Part shown: piece after piece, positions 17,699 through 26,349 of the stretch
How positions within the stretch are numbered: position 1 is the stretch's first letter
How the letters are laid out: each line of letters starts with the position of its first letter
Origin: Limosilactobacillus pulli
GTDB lineage: Bacteria; Bacillota; Bacilli; Lactobacillales; Lactobacillaceae
Length of the DNA stretch: 64,000 bases
Assembly: GCF_947381555.1 (NCBI RefSeq)
Contig: NZ_CANCWQ010000002.1
Coordinates: 62,001 to 126,000, forward strand
Direction of reading: 5' to 3'
The notes under the pieces: generated by a model
Seen by the model: only the letters and a program-made list of their open reading frames with translations
Databases searched by the model: none
Told to the model about the DNA's origin: nothing
Program-made: the position numbers and the translations under genes

Positions 17699-20614
17699 TT
17701 GAAGCTTAAGAAGTTAACCATAAACTGGTTCAGCATGCTTTGGCTGACCGTCCTCTTGATTGTGACGGTCGCGGTCTGTACTACCGCTCGCCAAATGCTT
17801 TCCCATGCTGCTGGCCAGTCCTTTTTGTTTTTATGGATGATTAAAAATACCGCTGCTTTAAGCGTTGTGGTTTTGCCAATGATGCTGGGCGCAATTGAGT
17901 TAAGGACCTCTCATCGCCAAACCACTGCAATCTTACTTGGGACTGTTGGGCTAATCTTATTTGGCATTGCCAATCATTTGAGTCAGCCGGCCATTTTGGA
18001 AAGCGTGCCTTCCGCTGAGCGCTACGTCGTTCAAAATATTTTTGTAACTTGGCTGGCATATCTGGCATTGATGCTTTTTGACCCTTGGCTTAAAAAATGG
18101 CTGCATCGTTTCAAACTACCATGGCGCCGCCGTTTTTTGATTATTTTAACGCTGACGCTCTGGCTGCTCAATCTTAATCACGCAGCCGGCGTTTTAGGTT
18201 TTGCTGGTGGCAACAGTTTTTTATGGTTTATCTATTTATTTGCCTTGGGTGACTGGCTGAATAACGACCTGCCTTTACAAAAATCGATCCGAATCGGTTG
18301 GCTGCTGGCTTTTAATCTATTGATTTTTTTGACGACGTGTCTGACGGCTTGGTTTAAGATCAATCAGCTGACGTATAATCCGCATGATGGACTGGTCTTG
18401 ACTACGCACTATCAAGTCGCCATCAACGCCTTTCAAAACAACTATTTATTAATGGCTATTCTGATCGTTTTAACACTGGTCAAGCTGCTAAATTCACGCT
18501 CAGCAAGCGGCTTTTACGGTATTTTAGGCGGCTTGGTGCTGAATCTATTGGCTGTCCCCAAGCTGCTGGTGCCGTTTCTAAAGTATCAACCGGACTGGCA
18601 TTTGATCGTCGCCATTTTGATTGTCTGGATAAGCACTTGGCTGCTGGCAATCTTGCTTAATCAATGGGCCACGCGCTTTGACTGGCGAATCAGGATCAAT
18701 CTGACCACGATGCTAAATGGTTTGAAAATCGCCCTGTTCAGATACTGGCCACTGCTTTTGACCACCAGCATCATCTGGGGGATGACGATTTGGTCATTTG
18801 GCTATCTTTGGAACTGGCAGCTTAACATGGTGCAGTGGATCATCATGGATCACCATGCCATCGTCTGGGCCAACGTCTTGATTATGATGGCACTGGCTGG
18901 AATTTTAATGGCGCTTACCAATCGCTGGTGGATCAGCAGTACTTTGACAATCATCATCTATGGCGGCTGGCTGATTGCCTCGATTCTTAAGATTCAAGCC
19001 CGTGAAGAACCGATTCTGCCAACGGATTTGGCAACGATTACCGCTCCCAAAGAAATGCTGGGAATGGTCGATCCAACGATTCTGATTGCAGCTGGTGTTT
19101 TTGTCATCGTACTTTTAGGCTTTGCCATCGTTATCGAAATACGGTATGGCCAAAAGTGCCGCTTTAGGATTCAATGGCGTTATTTAATCGGTGCCCTTTC
19201 TCTTCTTTATCTAAGCGGCTTTGCCTTGATCAATCATACCAACTCGCCAACCTATCGCTGGGCCGAAAAAGTCGATGATACACCATATTTTTACGCTCAA
19301 CTGCGTGGTGCCAAGGTCAACGGCACACTGCTGCAGTTTGCCAATAACGTTGATGTTCGAGTAATGGATAAGCCTAAAGGATATTCCAAGGCCCGTATGG
19401 AAAAAATCGGTCAGATCTATCTGCAGCAAGCAAAAAAAATCAATCGACATCGAACCCATGCTACTGTCGGCAACCAGCGGCTCGTCTTTATTTTAAGCGA
19501 AAGCTTTGCCGATCCAAGACGTGTACCTAATCTAAAGGTCAGTGGTAATCCGGTGCCATATCTGGATCAGCTTAAATCGCATACGACCAGTGGCTTGATG
19601 CTCAGTACTGGCTATGGTGGTGGGACGGCCAATATGGAATATCAAGCACTAACCGGACTTTCTATCGTCAACTTCTCACCAACCATGCCAACGCCTTATT
19701 CACAGCTGGTACCATATCAAAAACATGCTGTTGCCATTAATCAGCTGTTCTCATACAGTGATGGGATTCATCCGTTTACCGCCAATCTATACAGTCGCGT
19801 AAAAGTCTATCGCAAATTCGGCTTCAACCGTTTCTATCATCTTGATGGTGGCAGCCGCCTTTCCTATACTCACAAGATCGACAACAGTCCGCGTATTGAT
19901 GACTGGTCAGCCTATCAGCAGGTCTTGTTGAACCTGAAAAACCATCATGGCAATCAGTTCATTCAGCTGGCTACCATGCAAAACCACATGCCTTATAACA
20001 ATTTCTATCATCACAACAACTATAAGGTCAGTGGAACGGCCTATCGAACTCCTCAGGCTCAGCAGCAGATTGAGACCTACACGCAGGGCATCCACTATAC
20101 TGACGAGGCACTCAAAAAATTCATCAGCCGTTTAGATCAAAGCAGCCAGCCGACCACCGTTGTCTGGTATGGTGATCATCTACCAGGCATCTACAACGGT
20201 GTTTCAATGGCTGAACACGGTCTGGTAATGCATGAGACCGACTATTTCATTTACAGCAATCCGGCTGCTCAGCGAATCAACCGCGGTCATGTTGACAAAA
20301 CCAAGATCGTCAGTCCCAATGAGTTTATTCCGATGGCCATGGCGCAGATGGATTTGAAGGTTTCGCCATACTACGCGCTTTTGACTCAGGTTCATGAAAA
20401 ACTGCCGGCAATCACGCTTGATACCAGCATTCACAGCCACAGCAATCGCCCACACAGTACTGCCGTCGAATATGTTGATCAAGATGGCCTAAAGACATCG
20501 CTTTCCTTAAAACAGATGCGGCTGTTCAACGACTATCGCATGGTTCAATACGATCTGACGGCTGGCCATCACTACCTGCTGCATGACTGGTTCATACTCA
20601 AGGTCCCACACTAA
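17699..20614 (+). CDS. LtaS/MdoB-like phosphoglycerol transferase with long membrane N-terminus
   Basis: Polytopic membrane protein of 971 residues from a TTG at 17699, chosen because AGGAAG sits 7 bases upstream; an earlier in-frame TTG at 17675 lacks one. Residues 1 to about 520 hold a dozen or more hydrophobic segments. The rest is an extracellular sulfatase-fold domain: metal-site start FILSESFADP, the GGGTANMEYQALTG nucleophile loop with Thr643, and HMPYNN and WYGDHLPG motifs near the end. LTA synthases proper have five membrane segments and a shorter length, so this is more likely a decorating enzyme moving phosphoglycerol to a cell-envelope polymer or glycolipid. Substrate unknown. It stands alone after argGH. 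Confidence 0.8.
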   Translation: MKLKKLTINWFSMLWLTVLLIVTVAVCTTARQMLSHAAGQSFLFLWMIKNTAALSVVVLPMMLGAIELRTSHRQTTAILLGTVGLILFGIANHLSQPAILESVPSAERYVVQNIFVTWLAYLALMLFDPWLKKWLHRFKLPWRRRFLIILTLTLWLLNLNHAAGVLGFAGGNSFLWFIYLFALGDWLNNDLPLQKSIRIGWLLAFNLLIFLTTCLTAWFKINQLTYNPHDGLVLTTHYQVAINAFQNNYLLMAILIVLTLVKLLNSRSASGFYGILGGLVLNLLAVPKLLVPFLKYQPDWHLIVAILIVWISTWLLAILLNQWATRFDWRIRINLTTMLNGLKIALFRYWPLLLTTSIIWGMTIWSFGYLWNWQLNMVQWIIMDHHAIVWANVLIMMALAGILMALTNRWWISSTLTIIIYGGWLIASILKIQAREEPILPTDLATITAPKEMLGMVDPTILIAAGVFVIVLLGFAIVIEIRYGQKCRFRIQWRYLIGALSLLYLSGFALINHTNSPTYRWAEKVDDTPYFYAQLRGAKVNGTLLQFANNVDVRVMDKPKGYSKARMEKIGQIYLQQAKKINRHRTHATVGNQRLVFILSESFADPRRVPNLKVSGNPVPYLDQLKSHTTSGLMLSTGYGGGTANMEYQALTGLSIVNFSPTMPTPYSQLVPYQKHAVAINQLFSYSDGIHPFTANLYSRVKVYRKFGFNRFYHLDGGSRLSYTHKIDNSPRIDDWSAYQQVLLNLKNHHGNQFIQLATMQNHMPYNNFYHHNNYKVSGTAYRTPQAQQQIETYTQGIHYTDEALKKFISRLDQSSQPTTVVWYGDHLPGIYNGVSMAEHGLVMHETDYFIYSNPAAQRINRGHVDKTKIVSPNEFIPMAMAQMDLKVSPYYALLTQVHEKLPAITLDTSIHSHSNRPHSTAVEYVDQDGLKTSLSLKQMRLFNDYRMVQYDLTAGHHYLLHDWFILKVPH

Positions 20615-20620
20615 CTAAAA

Positions 20621-20647
20621 AAGAGGCTGGGAATTAACTCAACCTCT
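20621..20647 (+). repeat. Degenerate GAGGCTGGG hairpin
   Basis: AAGAGGCTGGG folds on CTCAACCTCTT with one mismatch and one wobble around a 5-6 base loop, directly after the transferase stop. It resembles the perfect hairpin at 29501-29542, and the shared text continues past the hairpin (ATAATA, CTCAGC and AGCTGG blocks). It may serve as a first, weak terminator. Confidence 0.5.
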
Positions 20648-20701
20648 TAACTATTTTATGGATAATAATGCCTCAGCGCAGTAGCTGGCTGGGTCGAAGA
20701 C

Positions 20702-20743
20702 AAACTCCGAAAATCGGTCGCAAGCTGATTTTCGGAGTTTTTT
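20702..20743. terminator. Bidirectional terminator, transferase and rrf2 genes
   Basis: AAACTCCGAAAATC and GATTTTCGGAGTTT (20727-20740) pair perfectly over 14 bp, then TTT. It lies between convergent genes and can act on both. Confidence 0.85.
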
Positions 20744-20754
20744 CTCACTCTCTT

Positions 20755-21177
20755 TTAGCTAATCCGATCAGCCACGCCATTAACAATCGTCTGCAGCGTA
20801 ATTTGTCTCATCTCAGCTTCAGCAGCTTTTTGTACCTGATCATAGACTTGTCCGAGGACTGGCTGAATGTTTTTGCCAACTGGACACTGCTGGTTGGTCT
20901 GTTCATCAATATGCAGTAAATGTTGGTTCTCCTCAACAGCAGCATAGACATCTAGCAGCGTTACCTCATTAGCTGATCGACTCAGCTGTGGTGCCGGAGC
21001 ATCTGATTTTGACTTAAGAATGCCAGCTTTGACCATTTTGGCAATCAGGCTGCGAATCAAGCTGGGATTTGCGTCCACGCTGGCAGCCAGATCCTGACTA
21101 CTGATTTTTTGACCATGGTAAATCTCTAGATAAACCAAAATATGTACGGCATCACTTAATCGATGGGAATACTTCAT
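20755..21177 (-). CDS. Rrf2-family regulator without the cysteine cluster
   Basis: A 140-residue winged-helix regulator of the Rrf2 family. Start ATG at 21177 chosen for its GAGGTG ribosome site; the longer open frame reaches into rlmH. N-terminus MKYSHRLSDAVHILVYL and the recognition region NPSLIRSLIAKMVKAGIL are typical. Classical iron-sulfur members (IscR, NsrR) carry three clustered cysteines near residue 100; here the region reads NQQCPVGKN with a single Cys, so it probably does not hold a cluster and may sense something else, as CymR and YwnA do. It sits 13 bases after rlmH and is likely co-transcribed with it. Confidence 0.85.
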   Translation of the reverse strand: MKYSHRLSDAVHILVYLEIYHGQKISSQDLAASVDANPSLIRSLIAKMVKAGILKSKSDAPAPQLSRSANEVTLLDVYAAVEENQHLLHIDEQTNQQCPVGKNIQPVLGQVYDQVQKAAEAEMRQITLQTIVNGVADRIS

Positions 21178-21190
21178 AATATGCGCACCT

Positions 21191-21670
21191 CTATTTATGA
21201 TAAGGCAGACCATTGATAATCGTAAATGCACGATAGATCTGTTCGGTCAAAACCAGCCGCATCAGCTGGTGAGGCAGCGTAAACCGACCAAATGAGATCT
21301 GTTCATCAGCTCGTTTTAAGACTGCTGGGCTCAGTCCCAGTGACCCGCCGATCACGAAGGTAATGTCGCTGTGACCATAAGTTGCCAGTTGATTAAGCGT
21401 CTTAGCAAATTCTTCTGAACTACGCTCCTTGCCATTGATTGCCAGGGCAAAAACATACTCACGGTCTTTGATCTTGCTTAGAATTCGCTCACCTTCTTTG
21501 GCCATGACCTCATCCATCTCAGCCTGACTTAATGACTCGGGTGCTTTTTCATCTGGTACCTCGACAATTTCAAACTTGCAGTATCTCCCCAAACGCTTGG
21601 CATATTCGGCAATTCCAGCCTTAAAGTATTTTTCCTTCAACTTGCCAACACCAATTATCTTAATGTTCAT
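21191..21670 (-). CDS. rlmH: 23S rRNA pseudouridine-1915 N3-methyltransferase
   Basis: SPOUT-class methyltransferase that modifies pseudouridine 1915 of 23S rRNA in the 70S ribosome. Length 159 is the family norm. Visible are the N-terminal MNIKIIGVGKLKEKY, the SAM-binding knot segment FVIGGSLGLSP near residue 105, and the invariant C-terminal end YHK. Position beside htrA and the wal operon near the origin is conserved in many Firmicutes. Confidence 0.97.
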   Translation of the reverse strand: MNIKIIGVGKLKEKYFKAGIAEYAKRLGRYCKFEIVEVPDEKAPESLSQAEMDEVMAKEGERILSKIKDREYVFALAINGKERSSEEFAKTLNQLATYGHSDITFVIGGSLGLSPAVLKRADEQISFGRFTLPHQLMRLVLTEQIYRAFTIINGLPYHK

Positions 21671-22064
21671 TTAAAACTCCTTTACTACGATCGTTCGGTA
21701 ATTCTATTAATTCGTCTCCCAATTAACCACGGCAGGTTATCCACAGCTCAAAACCAAAACAGCCGTTTGTATCCAGCCACTAAATCCATTGATATAACAA
21801 TGTTTTTTAAACTTCAATAAATATGATAAAGGGTTTTCCACAATTCTGCAATCTTTACTTGTGGATAACTAAAAGTATTGATTTTACAAGCTTCTGATCT
21901 AACTTTAGCTTACCGATTCTTTTACACGCAACGTGGTGTTAAAAAATAGGCTGATTTAGTTTTCCACTGTTTTTGGAACATTTATCCACAGAAATTGTGG
22001 ATAATTCGTCAAATAAAAAACGTGATCTTAACAATCAATTAATCATTAAGAACACGTTTTAAGG
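21671..22064. other. rlmH-htrA gap with a cluster of DnaA boxes
   Basis: A 394-base A+T-rich, gene-free stretch. Four perfect nine-base DnaA boxes occur: TTATCCACA at 21737-21745 and 21982-21990, and its complement TGTGGATAA at 21860-21868 and 21996-22004. The last two face each other 5 bases apart. A one-mismatch box TTTTCCACA lies near 21834-21842. The rlmH promoter must also lie here. The origin proper is about 24 kb away. Confidence 0.75.
22017..22060 (-). terminator. htrA terminator
   Basis: AAAACGTG and CACGTTTT with an inner CTTAA/TTAAG step form an interrupted hairpin with an A+T loop; on the minus strand it ends in a run of T. It closes htrA, whose stop is 5 bases away. Confidence 0.7.
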
Positions 22065-23312
22065 TTATTGATTATCCGATGAACTGCTGCTGTCAGCACT
22101 AGCAGCCTGCGTCAGCTTAACCGATACCGTCTGCTGCTTGCCTTGGCGATACAACGTCAACTTGATCGTATCGCCAACCTTATATTTGTACAGCTGAGTC
22201 TTCAGATCACCACCATCATTAACCTTTTTATTGTTGATCTTGGTAATCACATCGTATTTTTGAATTCCCGCCTGGTCTGCTGCCGAACCACTTTGGGTCT
22301 TCATGACTACGACCCCTTTGGTAATGCTCTTTGGCAGCTTGAGGACGTTTTGCTGATCATCACCGTCAACATTGCTTAAGTCAAGCATTTCAATTCCCAA
22401 GGATGGCCGGGTGATCTTACCATTGGCAACCAACTGATTGATCACTCTGACGACCTCGTTGCTTGGAATCGAAAAGCCCATCCCTTCAACACTGGTCCCT
22501 TGGTTATCACTGGCCAGCTTCATCGAATTGATACCGATAACCTGACCTGCCATGTTGACCAGCGGACCACCAGAATTACCAGCATTAATGGCCGCATCAG
22601 TCTGAATGACCGTCGTATTGGTGCCGGAATTGCTTGAACTGGCACTGATCGTCCGCTTAGGTGCAGAAATAATCCCCTTGGTAACCGTATTAGCATATTC
22701 ACTGCCCATTGGCGAACCGATTGCCAAAACATCTTGACCAGCCTTGATCGAGTTGGAATTACCGAACTTGGCAACCGTCGTCACGTTGGCAGAGCTGATC
22801 TTTAAGACGGCCAAATCAGTCGTTGCGTCGGTACCAACCAGTTCAGCCTGGACTTTCTTGCCGTTGCTCATGATTACCTGCAGCGCGCTGGCTCCAGAAA
22901 CCACATGATTGTTGGTAACGATATAGGCAGTATTGCCTGACTTCTTGTAGATTACCCCTGAGCCCTCACTTGCCGTCTGCAGCGAACTGGAATTGGAGCT
23001 TGATGAATCTGAATCCGCACCAAATATCGACAAAATATCATTGTCATCAGAGGAGCTGGTCTGCTTATTGATGACGCTGACCACGGCCCCTTTGACCACG
23101 TTATAGGCCTCAGTTGACTGATTGCTCTTAGTATCCTCATTTTTATTGATCTTAGTGCCCCCGGATTTGTTTGATCCAGATGGCACTTTGGTAGCTTCGT
23201 TTTGCTGATGAGTGACGATTGCATTACCCACGCCATATGATACGCCACCACCAATCAGGCCCGCTAAAAGTCCTACCCCTGCAACTTTGACGATTAACCG
23301 CTTGCCTGCCAT
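22065..23312 (-). CDS. htrA: HtrA/DegP-type surface serine protease
   Basis: Membrane-anchored quality-control protease acting on misfolded exported proteins. The 415 residues are a single membrane anchor (about 8-30), a low-complexity Ser/Asn/Lys linker to 115, a trypsin-like domain with catalytic His136 (TNNHVV), Asp166 (TTDLAVLK) and Ser247 (GNSGGP), one PDZ domain (about 300-400) and a Ser-rich tail. An extended -10 (TGTTATACT on the minus strand, hexamer at 23340-23345) just upstream suggests it has its own promoter in addition to wal read-through. Confidence 0.97.
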   Translation of the reverse strand: MAGKRLIVKVAGVGLLAGLIGGGVSYGVGNAIVTHQQNEATKVPSGSNKSGGTKINKNEDTKSNQSTEAYNVVKGAVVSVINKQTSSSDDNDILSIFGADSDSSSSNSSSLQTASEGSGVIYKKSGNTAYIVTNNHVVSGASALQVIMSNGKKVQAELVGTDATTDLAVLKISSANVTTVAKFGNSNSIKAGQDVLAIGSPMGSEYANTVTKGIISAPKRTISASSSNSGTNTTVIQTDAAINAGNSGGPLVNMAGQVIGINSMKLASDNQGTSVEGMGFSIPSNEVVRVINQLVANGKITRPSLGIEMLDLSNVDGDDQQNVLKLPKSITKGVVVMKTQSGSAADQAGIQKYDVITKINNKKVNDGGDLKTQLYKYKVGDTIKLTLYRQGKQQTVSVKLTQAASADSSSSSDNQ

Positions 23313-23339
23313 AATCTAATACTTCCTTTGTTTTTTTTC

Positions 23340-23348
23340 AGTATAACA
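23340..23348 (-). promoter_or_regulatory. Extended -10 promoter of htrA
   Basis: On the minus strand TGTTATACT fits the TGnTATAAT extended -10 pattern, 28 bases before the htrA start. No strong -35 is present, as expected for this class. It lies in the 63-base gap after walJ. Confidence 0.5.
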
Positions 23349-23375
23349 AAAAAGTATGAATATTAGTTGAAATAT

Positions 23376-24185
23376 TTACAAAGCCAACAGTTCACTTGGC
23401 TGGTCAGGCTCGGCATCCTTTAAGTCAAAGTTCTGATCCACACCCAGATCATGCTGCTCTAAAATCGTGGCAACCGTTAGATGAGCCAACGAGCGGATAT
23501 TGTTGTGCTGACTACGGTGTCCTAAAAAGACTCGCTTGGTATGGTTGCCGATCACATCCAATAAGGCTTCGGCACTCTCTTCATTAGAAAGGTGTCCCTC
23601 GTCGCTTAGGATGCGCTGTTTAAGCGGCCAAGAATAAGGACCCATTCTAAGCATTTCCGTATCATGGTTGCATTCCATCAAATAGGCGTCAGCATTTTCA
23701 ATCGTCTTAGCTACACGCTGTGAGACGTATCCCGTATCCGTCAAAATACAAAAGGCCTGGTTGTCATGATGCAGCTGGTAAAATTGCGGGTAGGCCGCAT
23801 CATGTGAAACGGCAAAGCTTTCTACCTCCAGATCACCAAAATCCTTAATCTTGCCTGGCTCAATAATATTTTTTTGTGCTAAGGGAATCTCGCCTACTTT
23901 TTTGGCCATCGCTTTCCACGTTTTGGCGTTGGCATAAACATCCATGCCATAGCGCCGTGCCAGTACGCCGACACCCTGCACATGGTCGCTGTGCTCATGC
24001 GTTACAAACAGGGCCTCAACGTCTTTAAGCGAGCGGCCAATCGCCTGCATTCTTTCTTCCAGGCGCTTACCACTGAGCCCAGCATCAATCAAAATCCGAT
24101 GATGAGCGGTCTCTAGATAAGTGGCGTTGCCTGAGCTGCCACTGGCTAAAATGCTGTAGTACAGATTGTCATCCGAGTTTGTCAC
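23376..24185 (-). CDS. walJ: WalJ metallo-beta-lactamase-fold hydrolase
   Basis: Cytoplasmic metallo-hydrolase (YycJ/VicX) that travels with the WalRK system and is linked to coordination of wall growth with replication and division. The 269-residue protein shows the binuclear metal motif THEHSDH near residue 62, the H of VSHDAAYP and the MECNHD motif near 170. Starts with GTG at 24185, after AAGGAT. It follows walI by 17 bases. The exact substrate in the family is debated; nuclease activity is reported for some members. Confidence 0.94.
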   Translation of the reverse strand: MTNSDDNLYYSILASGSSGNATYLETAHHRILIDAGLSGKRLEERMQAIGRSLKDVEALFVTHEHSDHVQGVGVLARRYGMDVYANAKTWKAMAKKVGEIPLAQKNIIEPGKIKDFGDLEVESFAVSHDAAYPQFYQLHHDNQAFCILTDTGYVSQRVAKTIENADAYLMECNHDTEMLRMGPYSWPLKQRILSDEGHLSNEESAEALLDVIGNHTKRVFLGHRSQHNNIRSLAHLTVATILEQHDLGVDQNFDLKDAEPDQPSELLAL

Positions 24186-24202
24186 TTGTTATCCTTCTTT
24201 GC

Positions 24203-25030
24203 CTATTGATTCAGCTGCGTCGTATCAATCTCTTGGGGCGTGTCGCGCATCAGCGTATTATTGAATGCATTGACCCTTAAATGCTGCACGTCACCGGAAC
24301 TTTTAGTCTTGATCTCAACATACCAGGTTGGTACATAGACTGCCTGGTCTTTGGTCAGCAGAGTTTTGGCATATCCCAGCTTAGCCCAGCGAATCTTTGA
24401 GTTGTTGGGGATATAGTTATGCTTATACAGCCAGATCACGGCCTCTTGCTGACTGATGGTAACGGCACGTGGTCTTAGAACCTGTATATTGTTCAGATAA
24501 GTCTGTGTGTAGCCATAGACCTTATGATTCTTGCCAACTTTAAAGCGCAGCTGCCCTTCACTGCCAAATACTGCACGCCCTTCCATCTTTTGCGTATAAA
24601 TAATCGTATTGGCCGTCGACAGATCCCGATTATATGCATATTGCGATCCGTACAAAACATGATGCGAATTTTTGATAAATACATTTAGCTGCTGGTCAGG
24701 ATTGAGCATACTAACCTTGATCGGCGAGGTTAGCTCACTGATCAGCATACCATTGCTTAACCGGACCGATTGATCGTTCAGTTTATTGACAGCAGCTGCC
24801 AGCTGACTGTTGGCTCGCTTACCGGATATATAATACCCCGTCTGCTGCTTGGTTGACAAATTGGCAAAACTTATCTCATCGTTGCGCATTTCTTTGAGAA
24901 TCGTCTGTTGCTGACTTTGCTGTTTGACCATTGCCGTAAAATGCGTACCAATCAAAAAATAGCTGGCCAAGACGACGTCAAAGATTGTAAAAGCAATCAC
25001 GAAAATCCATTGAATTCGTTTAAAGTTCAT
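24203..25030 (-). CDS. walI: WalI (YycI) regulator of the WalK kinase
   Basis: Single-pass membrane protein of 275 residues with a YycI extracytoplasmic domain; with WalH it forms a complex in the membrane that adjusts WalK activity. One N-terminal anchor (about residues 8-28, IFVIAFTIFDVVLASYFLI) is followed by an extracellular domain of alternating strands. It lies 11 bases after walH. Identification rests on topology and invariant gene order, since the sequences diverge fast. Confidence 0.92.
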   Translation of the reverse strand: MNFKRIQWIFVIAFTIFDVVLASYFLIGTHFTAMVKQQSQQQTILKEMRNDEISFANLSTKQQTGYYISGKRANSQLAAAVNKLNDQSVRLSNGMLISELTSPIKVSMLNPDQQLNVFIKNSHHVLYGSQYAYNRDLSTANTIIYTQKMEGRAVFGSEGQLRFKVGKNHKVYGYTQTYLNNIQVLRPRAVTISQQEAVIWLYKHNYIPNNSKIRWAKLGYAKTLLTKDQAVYVPTWYVEIKTKSSGDVQHLRVNAFNNTLMRDTPQEIDTTQLNQ

Positions 25031-25041
25031 GCCGCGCCCCC

Positions 25042-26349
25042 TTATTTATCGTCCGTCAGCGTCTGATAGTCGACCCATTTGCCATGATAATAGACGTAAT
25101 AGGTTGGTTCCAGTTTAACGACCTTGGTATCGCTATCTTGATTATCCCAGCGATAGCCAATGCGCAGTCCTGAAACTTCTTTATCCTTACCTGCCTGGCG
25201 CAGCTCATTATAGACGACTGACGAAGGCGGCAGTTTAACCTTTGATTCATTAATCGGCAATGGTACGCCCAGGCTGTAGAGCGACAGCTGGCAACGCTCC
25301 ACGCCATCCGCGTTGGCCTGCAGCTTCACGGTACCGTAGCCATGATCGTTAAAGATCGGGAAGCCTTCCACGTAGCTGCGGAATACAATTGTCTGCTTTT
25401 TTTCGTTAACGGCATCAAATCGCATCCAGTCCAACGTTGTCCCGGTTGCCGTCAAGCGTTTGTACAAATGACGATACAGGCTGGCCCCTTGATAGGTACT
25501 ATCTTTGCCCAGATAGTTGGCAAAGCCGACCACACTTGTATCACGATGATAATCAAGCCGCTTGCTGGCACCATCCATATAGATCGTATCATTGCCCTTT
25601 TTCTTGGTGGTAAAGACCGATGAATTGGTTGAGCGCAGCAGATTCTGTGTCAGATTATCAATATCTTGCGTCGTCAGCTGATAGGCAAAGACCGGCAGCT
25701 TAATCGCATGTGGATAGGTTACGATTGGCTGGTTGTCTACAATTTTATGATCAACGTCGATGCGCTGACCGGATCGACGAACCAGCTTTTTAATTCTGGC
25801 CCGAGCGGCATTATTTGTAATGTTCATCCGATAGACCGTAAAGTCATCGTCATTAAGCAGATAAACAACGTTGCGACCCTTGAGCGGAATCACGATATGG
25901 TTGATCTGCGACATTTTTTTACTGTCAACCGACTGTGAGAATGTCTGATTGAAGATTCCCGTTGCCATGGCATCTGGATAAGACAGCATGATCGAGTTGT
26001 CATTGCGCAGATAGTTCATATAGGTTGTCGAGCTGTCGTGAGCAACGCGCCGAAAACCTGAAAGCTGCCATTTCTGCATATCGTTGCGCAATGTCAAAAT
26101 CAGGTTCTTTTTTTGACCATACAAAAGCTGCTGCGACTCATCAGACTTGGTTAGGATTACCTGCGTTGGCAAATAAATGTCGCCCACCGACTGCAAGGCG
26201 GTCTGCTGCGTAGTCCCTTTTTCGGCATCATTGTTGGCAAACCATTCATAGCCAAGCGAGTTCGTCCATAGCAACGCCGAAAGAAGCATACTGAGAATGA
26301 CAACCACGGCCAACAAAATACTCAGCCAATTTTCTTTGATTTTGGTCAT
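25042..26349 (-). CDS. walH: WalH (YycH) regulator of the WalK kinase
   Basis: Membrane-anchored extracytoplasmic protein of 435 residues with an N-terminal transmembrane segment (about 9-30, WLSILLAVVVILSMLLSALLW) and a long YycH domain. Partner of WalI in modulating WalK. Its ATG overlaps the walK stop by one base, so translation is coupled. Low-identity family; the call relies on position and topology as well as length. Confidence 0.93.
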   Translation of the reverse strand: MTKIKENWLSILLAVVVILSMLLSALLWTNSLGYEWFANNDAEKGTTQQTALQSVGDIYLPTQVILTKSDESQQLLYGQKKNLILTLRNDMQKWQLSGFRRVAHDSSTTYMNYLRNDNSIMLSYPDAMATGIFNQTFSQSVDSKKMSQINHIVIPLKGRNVVYLLNDDDFTVYRMNITNNAARARIKKLVRRSGQRIDVDHKIVDNQPIVTYPHAIKLPVFAYQLTTQDIDNLTQNLLRSTNSSVFTTKKKGNDTIYMDGASKRLDYHRDTSVVGFANYLGKDSTYQGASLYRHLYKRLTATGTTLDWMRFDAVNEKKQTIVFRSYVEGFPIFNDHGYGTVKLQANADGVERCQLSLYSLGVPLPINESKVKLPPSSVVYNELRQAGKDKEVSGLRIGYRWDNQDSDTKVVKLEPTYYVYYHGKWVDYQTLTDDK

